NCBI RefSeq assembly: GCF_033097525.1
Contig: NZ_CP109907.1
Location: forward strand, 372,001 to 436,000
Direction of reading: 5' to 3'
From: Sphingobacterium sp. UGAL515B_05
GTDB taxonomy: Bacteria > Bacteroidota > Bacteroidia > Sphingobacteriales > Sphingobacteriaceae
Length of the DNA stretch: 64,000 nt
Below the pieces are notes generated by a model, which had not been told where the DNA came from, made no database searches, and saw only the letters and a list, made by a program, of their open reading frames with translations. Shown piece after piece: positions 51,243-61,900 of the stretch. Every line of letters starts with the position of its first letter. The first letter of the stretch is position 1. Made by a program: the position numbers and the translations under genes.

Positions 51243-52457
51243 TTACCGTTTTAACGCCAGAATTGTCATGTTCCTTAAATCAAAAATCAGCACATTGGTC
51301 GTCGCCGGAATGGTGAAATAAGAATTGCGGTTGGCGCCGACGGTACCGCCGCCCAATTCTGCTACTTTTCCTAAGGTAAGCGTCAGGGTCTGAGCCACAC
51401 CTGCAGTTGTAGGCGGAGCACTAAAAGCATAAGCCAGATTTTTGTTATTACTGTTATCTCCGGTTACGATAAACTTCGTGGTCCCGACTTTACCGCCGGT
51501 ATAGACTAAAACCTGCGGATCCGCCAAACTTACCTGACAATCCATCTTCACCGGAGTTCCCCAGCCATTAATGCTTCCGTGCATCCATAAATCGGTTACG
51601 GTAGTCGTATAAAGCTGGTCTCCTGTCCATGTCACGATTTTAGGAGCAAGTGCTTTCGCTGGCGAATAAATGGTTGCGGTCGCTTTTTGCATATTAACCA
51701 CAACGCGATACTCGCCCGCAGTTGCTATTTTCCAGGAGAACACATTTTCTCTCATTTTAATGCCAACAGCATTTCCATCGTTTAGCTCACCGCTTCCATC
51801 GGCGGTTACGACATAATTGGTTTCACCGTTAAATTCGACCGGGATTTCGAGTTCACCAGGCTGTAAATTCAATACATAAGCATACTGATCCAGATTTTCC
51901 AATGTTTTTGGCATCTCCACCTTGCTCCCGCCAACGGCACTTCCGCTTAAAAACACTCTATCGGCATCAAAAACAACCGTTTTGATGGGGTTTACTGTAA
52001 TTCTTACGGTCCGTACTTCGGGTGCCTCAAAAGTAGCGCCCCCCTCCCATTGTGCAACGACTCTAAATTCCAGTGTAAAGCTCTTATTTGCGGGTATGCC
52101 CCACTTTTCATTTGCCCAATTTTGTAATTGCTCAGAGGTAAAGCTTCTACTAAATACGTTATCGTCTTCATAGTTGAATATCGCTGTACCGGTACCAAAA
52201 TTGTTTCCCACCACATCCAGCATCGTACTGTAGCTGACCAAATGATCATCTGATTGAACCCTAGCCGGCTTCCAGTTAAATGTGACAATATCTTTGGTCA
52301 AATTGACCTCGTCCAGCGTAATGTTTTCCGACGAAGGCTGAAGCTCCATCGTTTCATTGACTTTGGGTATATCCTGAATTTCCTGTTTGCAGGATAACTG
52401 GCAAAGCACCATGCATAAGAGAAATAAGGTTTTGTATAAATAATTGATAATTTTCAT
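51243..52457 (-). CDS. SusE/SusF-like outer-membrane lipoprotein (PUL 2)
   Basis: 404 residues. Lipobox LCQLSC near residue 23. N-terminal SusE-type Ig-like domain (KDIVTFNWKPARVQSDD, FTLEFRVVAQWEGG) and two C-terminal starch-binding-like beta-sandwich units (RVFLSGSAVGGSKVEMPKTL; DLWMHGSINGWGTPVKMDCQ). Binds glycan chains at the surface. Follows SusD by ~120 bp. Confidence 0.85.
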   Translation of the reverse strand: MKIINYLYKTLFLLCMVLCQLSCKQEIQDIPKVNETMELQPSSENITLDEVNLTKDIVTFNWKPARVQSDDHLVSYSTMLDVVGNNFGTGTAIFNYEDDNVFSRSFTSEQLQNWANEKWGIPANKSFTLEFRVVAQWEGGATFEAPEVRTVRITVNPIKTVVFDADRVFLSGSAVGGSKVEMPKTLENLDQYAYVLNLQPGELEIPVEFNGETNYVVTADGSGELNDGNAVGIKMRENVFSWKIATAGEYRVVVNMQKATATIYSPAKALAPKIVTWTGDQLYTTTVTDLWMHGSINGWGTPVKMDCQVSLADPQVLVYTGGKVGTTKFIVTGDNSNNKNLAYAFSAPPTTAGVAQTLTLTLGKVAELGGGTVGANRNSYFTIPATTNVLIFDLRNMTILALKR

Positions 52458-52578
52458 TGATTTATATTTTTGCTAATATTTTGGATAGAATCATACGTTT
52501 GACTCGCACAACTACTTTTTTCATCAGGTGGAAAGCTGCCGAAAATACGATCAGGATTCGGACAGCCTCCCATAAACA

Positions 52579-54231
52579 TTAATTATAACCCGGATTCTGC
52601 GGGAACGGTGCACCTGTATTGGCATCCCTGATTACCTGTGGAATAGGCCACAGGATATTGTTGTCCGTGATTTTATCCTTTATCGCATTATTATATTTTT
52701 TGACCCGCTCCACCAAAGTATTGGTACGCACGAGGGTAAACCTTCTGCTTTCTTCACCAACTAATTCGCGGATACGCTCATCGAGCAGGAAATCCATATT
52801 CATCTGAGCGCCCGTAATTTCGGACGCTCCTGCCCTTTTCCGCACCTCATTGACGGCTTGGGCAGCTTTATCCGGCATATTTTGTCCCAGATAGGCTTCC
52901 GCAAGCAACAGATAAGTTTCGGCTAAACGGAATTTCATACGGTCTTTATAACTACCGGTCAAACTTAAATTTTCGGTACGCCCGTAAAAGAATTTTGTAA
53001 TCGCCGGAAATAAGCTTTTTGTCGTAAACCAGGTCTGCTCGGTAATATTAGCTTTTTTGCCATATAGTGAAGCCTCGTTCGCATTGTTGTAATACCAGTT
53101 GCGTTTAATGTTATATCCTGAATTACGGATATCATTTACTTCGAAAATACCAGCGACATTGCCTGTAGCATTGGTACCTGTGGTACCTACCCACCACTTC
53201 ATAGGCACTAATTGGGCAATACCACGACCACCCAATGTGTCGGCCAAAACAAATCCCGTAATCGTCGAATAGTTCGGTATCCAAGCCCTACGGGTCCAGT
53301 CATCCGAATTGGTACCGCCGCCAATGGTATTAAACTGGAACTGCAATACCCAGATACTTTCTTTATTGCCACTTTTTCTATTTTGGTTATTTTCCAGAAA
53401 TAAATCGCTAAATACATCGCCCGGTTTGCTGCCATTTACGCCGTATCTGTTTTTCATCAGGTTATAATAACCACTATTGATGACCGCCAATGCTGCCTTT
53501 TCTGCTTCGGCATGATTGCCCTGCAACAGGTAGATTTCGCTCAGCAAATGACTTGCGGCCCATTTGGTCAACTTCCCTTCTTTGACGTCGTCCGGATTTG
53601 TAGGCAGGTTATCCACCGCAAACTTCAGGTCGTCTACCATGTGGCCGATGACTTCGGCCTTTGGTGTACGGGTAAAATTAAGCTGAAAATCATACAGAAT
53701 AGTTTCCACATAGGGTACATCGCCATAGAGATAAACCAGAGTACGGTAAGCATAAGCCCGAAAAAAACGGGCTTCGGCCTGGAAGCGTGCTTTATCTTCC
53801 GGCGTGTCCCAATTGGTGTTTTTTTCGGAATAAACCAACATGAGGTTTGCCGATGAAATAAGATTATAAGCCCAGTTCCAGTAGGTTCCTACAAAACGCT
53901 CGGAGGCAGTCAATGTCAGATTGGCAAAAGCAGTCAATGAGCCATCGCTATTAATGGCATCGGCAATATCCGTAGATACCTGTAAGGCTTCGTATGGGCA
54001 GGCACCATTATGGATGAAGGCGCCCCCTTCGCCATAAGTATTGTATTCTGAACGTGTGAGTGCATACAAACCAGCACTCCCCACCTCGAAACCGTAGGTG
54101 CTGGTATAGGTATTGGAGGGGGCCAGCTCAGTTTTCAGTTCTTCCTCCAGAAACTTCTTACAGCCTCCTAAGGTAAACAATACGATAAGTACCAAACTTG
54201 TTGTGATAATATTTTTCATTTTCATGTCCAT
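52579..54231 (-). CDS. susD: SusD/RagB-like lipoprotein (PUL 2)
   Basis: 550 residues. Lipobox FTLGGC near residue 24. SusD features: SAGLYALTRSEYN, FRAYAYRTLVYLYGDVPYVE, TPR-type WAASHLLSEIYLLQGNHAEA, and a C terminus with RLAETYLLLAEAYLGQN, VRKRAGASEITG and RIRELVGEESRRFTLVR. Starts 5 bp after the SusC stop. Confidence 0.95.
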   Translation of the reverse strand: MDMKMKNIITTSLVLIVLFTLGGCKKFLEEELKTELAPSNTYTSTYGFEVGSAGLYALTRSEYNTYGEGGAFIHNGACPYEALQVSTDIADAINSDGSLTAFANLTLTASERFVGTYWNWAYNLISSANLMLVYSEKNTNWDTPEDKARFQAEARFFRAYAYRTLVYLYGDVPYVETILYDFQLNFTRTPKAEVIGHMVDDLKFAVDNLPTNPDDVKEGKLTKWAASHLLSEIYLLQGNHAEAEKAALAVINSGYYNLMKNRYGVNGSKPGDVFSDLFLENNQNRKSGNKESIWVLQFQFNTIGGGTNSDDWTRRAWIPNYSTITGFVLADTLGGRGIAQLVPMKWWVGTTGTNATGNVAGIFEVNDIRNSGYNIKRNWYYNNANEASLYGKKANITEQTWFTTKSLFPAITKFFYGRTENLSLTGSYKDRMKFRLAETYLLLAEAYLGQNMPDKAAQAVNEVRKRAGASEITGAQMNMDFLLDERIRELVGEESRRFTLVRTNTLVERVKKYNNAIKDKITDNNILWPIPQVIRDANTGAPFPQNPGYN

Positions 54232-54235
54232 TCGA

Positions 54236-57232
54236 TTAGAAGTTTACATTTAAGCCAAACATGTACGAACGTGCCGTCGGATAGGAGGCCATCCAGGTGT
54301 TGTCGTAATTGAGTACCTCTCTGATATTAGAAATAGTATTCAGATTGTTCACGCTAGCGTTTATATCAATACCATTTACACCTACCTTTTTAGCAATTTT
54401 GTGTGGTAATTTATAGCCAAAAGTGATGTTCTTCACCTGCACGTAGCTCACCTTTTTATAGTACCCGTGCCCTAATGGATTGAGATAACCGGGTGAAACA
54501 ATCGTCGCATTGGGATTCTCCGGTGTCCAATAATTGGCATCGTGTACATAGTTGGTAATCCCGAAAGTCCAGGCCCCAAGATTGGCCATGTGATCATCGC
54601 GCCATACATCAAAAACCCCGGTAACCAACGCAGATGCATAAAAATTTTTGTAAGAAAACCGATTGGCTAAAGATGCTGTATAGCGTGGATTTTTAGATCC
54701 GATGACCACCCTGTCACTCGCTTCTATCTTGCCGTTACCATCGCGGTCGTACAGCTTGGCAGCTCCGGGTGCTGCCCCATCCACAGTAATGGTTTCCCCA
54801 TTTTGCCATACACCGATCATTTTATAATCGTAGAATACTCGTAATGGCTTACCAATAAACCAGTTGTTGGCAATATCATCGATACCGTCCCCTCTCAACT
54901 CGACAATTTTGTCTCGGTTTAAGGAAAACACAGCGGTCGTATTCCATTGAAAATTTTCTCCTTTCACGTTCGTCGAGTTTAAGGTGACTTCAATACCTTT
55001 ATTTTGGGTGGCGCCGATATTGTCCCAAATCCGGTTATACCCGTTCATGATAGGTACAGTGCGGGTCATCAGTAAATCTTTCGTTTTAGAGAGATAGGCA
55101 TCGATAGTTCCTCCCAATCTGTTATTAAATAACTGAAAGTCCAGCCCCAGGTTGGTCGAATAGGTGGTTTCCCATTTCAGATTAGGGTTCCCCACACCAT
55201 CACCGGCCAAATAGGCTGTCGTAACGGCAGTACCATCATCGCCCCAGATATATTTTACATTGGAGTATAAGCGGTCTAACGTGCGGTATGGTGTAATCGC
55301 CTGGTTACCGTTGGCACCATAAGAAAGGCGGATTTTCAGCATATCCAGCCATGTTACATGATCTTTTAAGAAGCTTTCCTCCCCGATTTGCCACGCCGCC
55401 GCTGCGACAGGAAAAAATGCGTATTTATTGTTGACACCAAATACAGACGCTCCATCTGTACGTCCTGTCAGGGTCAATAGATACTTGCCTTTGTAGGCAT
55501 AATTTATTCTGCCCATGTATGACAGCATCGCAGATTCCGATAAGGAAGCGCTGTTGGAAACAAGACGGCTGGCCGAACCGATCATAAAGTATTCGGTATC
55601 GTCGGTTACAAAACCTGCACCGCTCTGGGCTGTTGACCAGCTTTTCGTTTTTTGCATACTGAATAAACCCGTCACATCAAAACGATGATCGCCGATCTGC
55701 CGCTCGTATTTGAGCAGGTTCTCCCAGGTATAATCGTTATAATTGGAATTGTTAATGGAAGCACTACCTCCGGCCTGCGCACCCTGATCCCTGCCTTCAA
55801 AAGTATTGCGCCCGTAATAGGTTCCAGTAAATCCGTTCCGATAATTATAACCAAAATTTGATCGTAAGGAAAGACCCTCTACCGGCAGCAAAATATTGGC
55901 ATAGCCAGAAAGAAAGAAATTGTTATTATACCTATCCTGAATCGCATTGACGTTGCGCATCGGATTGACAATCAATGAATACTCCATGGGCTCGGGCACA
56001 TACTTCCCCGATTCGTCTTTATAGCTCCCATAAGGACTTTGTTTTATGGCATGTTCCAAATTTGGCGTAATACCACCGTCGCTTTTCCGGGTATATTGCA
56101 GGCCAACACCCGTGGTTAACCATTTATTAAAAGTCTGATCCACATTTGTGGTAATATTTAAACGGGACAACTTAGAATTGTATACCACACCCTCTTGGTC
56201 CAAAGCTGCAAGGGCAGCCATATATTTTGTATTCTCTGTACCACCGGAAATGCTCAGCTGATGATCCATGGTCATGGCTTTTCGAAAGACGTAATCCTGC
56301 CAATTGTTCGTAATACCTTTCGCATAATTACCGCGCTCTGTTACGCTAATAATATCCCCGGCGATAGGATCTAATAGAGCTCCAGTATAGCCCTGCCTAA
56401 TTCGGGCAATATCTTGTTGAAAGCGGATATACTCATTTGGTCCCATAACATTGATGCGTTGCATAGGCTCGGCCATACCGATCAAACCTTTATAGTTTAC
56501 CTGAGCTCTACCCAGCGCTCCCCTTTTGGTTTGTATCAGAATAACCCCATTGGCCGCACGCGAGCCGTAGATGGCCGAAGCTGAAGCATCTTTTAAGATC
56601 GAAAGGTTTTCGACGTTGTTGGGATCGATATCTGCCAGGGATCCGCTGTAGGGAATACCATCCAAAATAATCAATGGACTATTGTTGGCCGATATCGAAT
56701 TTTCACCCCGTATCAACAGGGTCTGTGATGCTCCCGGCGCAGCCTCGCCGGTCGTAATAGAGAAACCGGCAACCTGTCCCACCAAGCGATCCATCAGGTT
56801 TGAGGTAGATACCATGCTTAACTGCTCTTTTCCAACCACGGCCAAGCCTCCCGTTAAATCTTTCTTCTTGGCTGTACCATACCCTACAACCACAACCTGA
56901 TCCAGTACATTATTTCCTGACATCTTCACATTGATGATTCCTGATGGATTGACCTTTAATTCCTGGTTATTGAAACCGATGTAGGTAAAAAGTAGCGTAG
57001 CCGTGCGTGGCGCCAGAATGGTATAACGGCCATTTGCATCTGTCTGAACACCGGTTTTCGCCCCTTTAATCATGACTGAAACACCCTTAAGTCCTTCTCC
57101 TGCATCATTGGTGACCTGACCTTTGACATTTAGTTGATCTGTTGCTTGCGAATAAGCATAATTAGTCGCCACTACCGATAGGGTAGCACTCATTATCCAG
57201 CTCCTGAGCCAGATATGTATCTTTTGTATCAT
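54236..57232 (-). CDS. susC: SusC-like TonB-linked outer-membrane transporter (PUL 2)
   Basis: 998 residues. Signal peptide ~1-29; carboxypeptidase-like domain ~35-110 (NVKGQVTNDAGEGLKGVSV); plug with DQVVVVGYGTAKKKDLTG, NSPLILDGIPYS-type loop and DASASAIYGSRAANGVILIQ; barrel to the end (ARSYMFGLNVNF). Glycan importer of PUL 2. Its upstream region holds a paired direct repeat and a TAGTTTTG box. Confidence 0.95.
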   Translation of the reverse strand: MIQKIHIWLRSWIMSATLSVVATNYAYSQATDQLNVKGQVTNDAGEGLKGVSVMIKGAKTGVQTDANGRYTILAPRTATLLFTYIGFNNQELKVNPSGIINVKMSGNNVLDQVVVVGYGTAKKKDLTGGLAVVGKEQLSMVSTSNLMDRLVGQVAGFSITTGEAAPGASQTLLIRGENSISANNSPLIILDGIPYSGSLADIDPNNVENLSILKDASASAIYGSRAANGVILIQTKRGALGRAQVNYKGLIGMAEPMQRINVMGPNEYIRFQQDIARIRQGYTGALLDPIAGDIISVTERGNYAKGITNNWQDYVFRKAMTMDHQLSISGGTENTKYMAALAALDQEGVVYNSKLSRLNITTNVDQTFNKWLTTGVGLQYTRKSDGGITPNLEHAIKQSPYGSYKDESGKYVPEPMEYSLIVNPMRNVNAIQDRYNNNFFLSGYANILLPVEGLSLRSNFGYNYRNGFTGTYYGRNTFEGRDQGAQAGGSASINNSNYNDYTWENLLKYERQIGDHRFDVTGLFSMQKTKSWSTAQSGAGFVTDDTEYFMIGSASRLVSNSASLSESAMLSYMGRINYAYKGKYLLTLTGRTDGASVFGVNNKYAFFPVAAAAWQIGEESFLKDHVTWLDMLKIRLSYGANGNQAITPYRTLDRLYSNVKYIWGDDGTAVTTAYLAGDGVGNPNLKWETTYSTNLGLDFQLFNNRLGGTIDAYLSKTKDLLMTRTVPIMNGYNRIWDNIGATQNKGIEVTLNSTNVKGENFQWNTTAVFSLNRDKIVELRGDGIDDIANNWFIGKPLRVFYDYKMIGVWQNGETITVDGAAPGAAKLYDRDGNGKIEASDRVVIGSKNPRYTASLANRFSYKNFYASALVTGVFDVWRDDHMANLGAWTFGITNYVHDANYWTPENPNATIVSPGYLNPLGHGYYKKVSYVQVKNITFGYKLPHKIAKKVGVNGIDINASVNNLNTISNIREVLNYDNTWMASYPTARSYMFGLNVNF

Positions 57233-57549
57233 TGATTTATAATGGTTAGTTTAAAATTTACTTGCGTTCTTTACTTTCCCTTTCTCGTAAAGAATATGAG
57301 TTTAAAATAGGTCTGCTTCAATAGGCTTGGATTTTAATTTAAATTTTGTGATACATAATATCTCATTGCTGCAAATGCATGCGCAATGCCGAGGGCAAGA
57401 CTTCGTTTTCGTTCTTATTGACGAAACCTAAAATTCCGTTGCGCCTTGCTATCGATTTTTGTAAAGTTCGGATTACCCTGCGTGAGCCTAATCACCTGGT
57501 CGGGAGGAATTTTCATACACATATTTTGCTTTTTTAAAATTGGTTAAGA

Positions 57550-57557
57550 CAAAACTA
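57550..57557 (-). promoter_or_regulatory. -7 box (TAGTTTTG on the minus strand)
   Basis: Exact TAnnTTTG on the minus strand, 20 bp downstream of the direct-repeat operator and about 320 bp before the SusC start. Confidence 0.5.
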
Positions 57558-57577
57558 TAATCATCAACAATTCGTAG

Positions 57578-57617
57578 GGTTCGTTTTTGTACGAAAATGG
57601 TTTGATTTTGTACAAAA
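57578..57617 (-). promoter_or_regulatory. Paired direct repeat, probable HTCS/AraC-type operator
   Basis: On the plus strand, GGTTCGTTTTTGTACGAAAA (57578-57597) and GGTTTGATTTTGTACAAAAG (57599-57618) match at 16 of 20 positions and are 21 bp apart, two helical turns. They lie just upstream of the -7 box, where an activator of the AraC class would bind. The HTCS at 58975-63039 is the natural candidate. Confidence 0.6.
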
Positions 57618-57666
57618 GGCAAAAACATGTGTTTTTCGCTGTAAAATGGAGGTTAGGAGCGCTTTA

Positions 57667-58896
57667 TTATTCGTTTTTTATACGCATTATTTGATCTAAG
57701 ATAACAGTATCGCTTGGTTGCACATCGATAGCTTCACCCCGGCCTTTATAAATGATATCGCGGAAACTGGCCTGGGAGATACCTTTGGCTTTTATAGGTT
57801 GATGACTGATTAAATTTCGTACAAATAAACCCTGCACATGCTCGCCATACTCGACCACCAAACCTTGTTGTGCTAGCGGACTGATGACCATATTCTCGAT
57901 AAAAACATGACTTATACGGAGTTTACCTACAGGCATAATCCGTATGGATCGGTGTGAAATTGAATAGAAGTCCTGCCAGTTCTGGAGATAAATAGTTGAG
58001 ATGTTGTCGATTTCGCCCCTATAAATCGAACCACTTACCACATTTACATTTTCTTCACCCGCTCCCACTCCGGTATCTGTCAACCCGATATTAATAAAGT
58101 CGTCACCGCTTTTACCTTTGCAATTCGCAATAATAATATTTTTACAGCCAAAACGTATGCCCATGCCGTCTTGGTTCAAAATCTGTTTGTCTACTCCATC
58201 AACAGTTACTGCCTGCCTTACGTTAAAAGTAATATCGCTTACCTTACCGTTTGTACAGCGCTCCAATACCAGGCCGTGTCCATGATAATCCTTTAATGTT
58301 ATGCCGCTAACCTCAAATACATCAATGTAAGCCAATATAATGGCGTGGTTACGCCATCCACCTTTCTGGTTCTCTCCGGGCTTACCTGCATCGGTACCAT
58401 AAGATTGTCCAAATCCGCGGGGATTTAAGGACAAGATTTTATTATGGTCACCGGTAGCTCTGGGATGATCAGCTCCTTCTAAAAGAACATTTCCTTTTCC
58501 AATAATCCGGATATTCTTTGCGGGTGCTATATCTTTAATTGCCAGCCCTGAATTTGCCGAACGAATAAAATTATCCCGGCATTTATCCGATAGCTTAATG
58601 GTACAGTTATTCAATTCAAGTTCAAAATCGCCGGGAAGCAAAATGGCCTGATCAATGAGCCAGACACTTTTTTTCGTTACCGCATCGTATTTAGGGATAA
58701 CAACTTTCCCAGTCGACTTTTTTGCTTCATTTATGGCTTTTTGTATACGTTCTGACTGGGAACCACTTTTGTATTTATTGGGGCTGATAGAAGTCTCATC
58801 TACCTTTTGGGTAACAGCCGCTGTCAGAAAAATCACGTTAAACAAGCAAAAGCAATATGTAAGCAGAAGCGTTTTTATAAAAATTGTCATTTTCAT
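57667..58896 (-). CDS. Secreted right-handed beta-helix protein (pectin-lyase-like fold)
   Basis: About 409 residues from the ATG at 58896 (alternatives at 58902 and 58890). Signal peptide followed by QKAINEAKKSTGKVVIPKY, the usual start of GH28/pectate-lyase-like helices. Coil repeats are visible: NIRIIGKGNVLLEG, IILAYIDVFEVSGITLKD, GMGIRFGCKNIIIANCKGKS (with a D-D-F pair right after), HVFIENMVISPL. Likely a polysaccharide hydrolase or lyase, substrate unknown. Lies between HTCS and SusC of PUL 2. Confidence 0.7.
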   Translation of the reverse strand: MKMTIFIKTLLLTYCFCLFNVIFLTAAVTQKVDETSISPNKYKSGSQSERIQKAINEAKKSTGKVVIPKYDAVTKKSVWLIDQAILLPGDFELELNNCTIKLSDKCRDNFIRSANSGLAIKDIAPAKNIRIIGKGNVLLEGADHPRATGDHNKILSLNPRGFGQSYGTDAGKPGENQKGGWRNHAIILAYIDVFEVSGITLKDYHGHGLVLERCTNGKVSDITFNVRQAVTVDGVDKQILNQDGMGIRFGCKNIIIANCKGKSGDDFINIGLTDTGVGAGEENVNVVSGSIYRGEIDNISTIYLQNWQDFYSISHRSIRIMPVGKLRISHVFIENMVISPLAQQGLVVEYGEHVQGLFVRNLISHQPIKAKGISQASFRDIIYKGRGEAIDVQPSDTVILDQIMRIKNE

Positions 58897-58974
58897 GATC
58901 ATTAGGATTTCAAAAATATAGAATTGCCTTTCACCTATCTGAAAGGGTATATCGGTCAACTATTGGCTGTATTT

Positions 58975-61900
58975 TTATTTCTTTCCACTGGAAACCTTTT
59001 TCTTAAACTCTGAAGGGCTCAGTTCAAACTGTTTTTTGAAACAGACGCTAAAGTATTTGGCATTGTTAAACCCGGTTTGGTAAGCAACTTCCGCTATCGT
59101 CAAATCCGATTTTTCTAATAGATAAGCACTTCTTTTCAGCCGCATATTCAAAATAAATTCTTTGATGGACATTCCCACAATATCATGTATTTTTTGATAA
59201 AGGATGGTTCTGCCGACGTTCATATCAGCCACAAAATCTTCCACGGAATAACTGGCATTGTCAATATTTTCTTCAATGACCTGAATGGCCTTAATCAGCA
59301 GTTCCTCGTCCATGGAGGTGACGGTTACATTGGAGGGATCTACCTGAACGTGTTTGCTGTATTTTTCTTTTAGTTCCCGCTGATTTCTTAGAATGGTTTC
59401 CGTCTGTTGCAACAAATAGTCAACATGAAACGGTTTATCAATAAACACATTGGCGCCATATTCCAATGCTTTTATTTTATGCTGGTTGTCATCTCCCGTA
59501 CCCGAAATCATAATAATAGGAATATGGCTAGTTTTAAAATTTTGTCTAAGGCTACGGCATACTTCCAAGCCGTTGCGATTTGGCATGATCAAATCGGTAA
59601 TAATAAGTTGCGGATAAATTTTTTCGGCTTTAATTAAGCCCTCTTCCCCGTCACTCGCCGTGTACACATTATATTTTTCGGCCAGACGCTGCTCCAGATA
59701 GACTCGCAGCTGTTGGTCATCTTCAATGAGCAGGATATTATCTGTCTTTTTTATAGGGATCGATCCCGTTTCTGGGGCTGCAGTATCCTGCGTGATAATA
59801 TCGTCGATTTCAGAAACGGTGTAATCATACACGTTAGGCTGCATGTCGCCTGCCCCGGCCTGTTTCCTTAACGGTAGTGAAATGGTAAATGAAATTTTAT
59901 CGGTCTTATTGACCATCCATATTTTACCCTCAAGCACATCTACCAGTTCTTTCACAATAGCAAGTCCAAGTCCTGAACTTTCTTCAAAAGTTGGCCTATG
60001 AGAAGATAAGCGGTTAAAAGAAGTGTAAAGCGTCGCGATCTGTTCTTCAGAAAAACAATCACCGGTATTTATAACTTCAATGGAGATGTATTCGACTTCC
60101 GTCGGATTTAACGAAAGAAACCGTTCTTTTTCTTCTGCTGTTGCACTATAGATACGTACGCCCACATACCCATTATCTGGTGTATATTTTAGGGCATTGG
60201 AGAACAGATTAGTCAATATTTTTTCGATAACATCGTAATCAAAGGCAACATATAAATTGTCCTTGTATGCGGAAATATTGGTTTCAACACCTTTTTTATT
60301 GGCATAGAGCTCAAACAGGCCAAATATATCCCTAACAAAATTGATAAAATCACCAACCTGCGGATTGAGCGTAATTTTTTGGCTTTCTATTTCGCGAAAG
60401 CGCAGCAATTGGCTAATCATCCGCTGTATTCTGGATACATTTTTCTCTATTAAATCCATGTATACCAAAGCAGTATCGTTGGATACAATAGTATCTTTGA
60501 GTTGCTTAAGCGGCTGTAAAACCAAGGTTAGCGGTGTTTTTAAATCGTGTGAGATATTGGTAAAGAAGTCGGTACGCGCCTGGTTCAGCTCTTGCATATT
60601 CTGTTCTTTTAAACGCTCGAGTGCTAATCGCTCTTTAAACACTCTTTTATTGCTGTAATATCTCATTATGAAAAAGAGCAGAGCAGAAAAAAGTGCTGCA
60701 TAGCAGCAATATGCCCACCAGGACAAGAAAAATGGTGGATCGACATGGATATATAATCGTGATATTTGATCGCCCCATAGCCCATCATTATTGGAAGCCT
60801 TGATTTCGAAGGTATAATCTCCGCCCGGAAGGTTGAGAAACTGTACAGATTTCTGATTGGCATGACTGATTTGCCAGTCTTCACCTAGCCCCAACATCCG
60901 GTAAGCGAACTGGTTCTTCTCTGCGGATAAATAACTATTTGCAGAAAACTTAATTTCTACATTAGACTGGCTACTGGAGAGCCTTATCTTGTCTTCTTTT
61001 CGATTGGAAAGACTACCAATGTCTTTCGTTAAAACTGATGAGCCATCCGCTGGTTTCACGAGTTTATTGTTGACCAGAAATCCTGTAAAAAAAACTTTCG
61101 GTTTTTGAAGATTTTTATTGAGGTACGCCGGATCGAAAAGTAGAAATCCATTGGTACCACCAAACAGCATTTCACCCCTGGAAGTTTTGTAAGCGGCATG
61201 AATATAAAATGAACCAATGTTATTTTCCTGATAAAATCTCGCTTTCTCAAATTTACTGGATTTCCAATTGAAACAAAAAAGACCATCACTGGTACTTAAC
61301 CAGATATTTTTCGTGGCAACATCTTCTAATATGCCAAATACCATTTTTGCCGGGAATCCGTCTCTTACACTATAGTTGACATATGTCCCATCTCTTTTGA
61401 GTACATTTACGCCTTTACCCAATGTTCCCAACCATACTTCGCCATTTGAAGTCACTGTATAACTACACAGGTAATTTGCTGAATAGGAAGCATCTTTGAG
61501 CACGTAGTGCTTCAATATCTTTAACGTATGGGGATTTACAACAAAAAATCCCTGATGGCTAATTAAACAGAGCTGATCTTGGTTATTCACATACAATGCT
61601 TCGACTTCGAGGTTCAATTTTTTGCCCTGCGCATCAAGTATGCTCACCATCTCTATAGGACCTAGGGGCTTCTTTCGATATAAAAATGATTTATCGGGGT
61701 CTGTCATCCACCAGGTGCCTTCCTTATCGTTTACAAAATCATAAACGGTGAGTGGTTGCTGGCTCTCCGGAGAGCGGAAATTGAAACTGCTGAAATGCTG
61801 CTTGTCCACATCATAACTGCCGATACCGCCGTTATAGGCTGAAATCAACAGTTTTTTGCTCATTCGATCAAATTTCAGGCGTTTAATCATATGGGGACTC

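Larger units (their letters stand above)
57233..57666. other. Regulatory region of the PUL 2 SusC operon
   Basis: 434 bp between the beta-helix gene and SusC. Contains the operator and promoter listed separately, and a long ~310-bp leader. No ORF of note. Confidence 0.5.
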
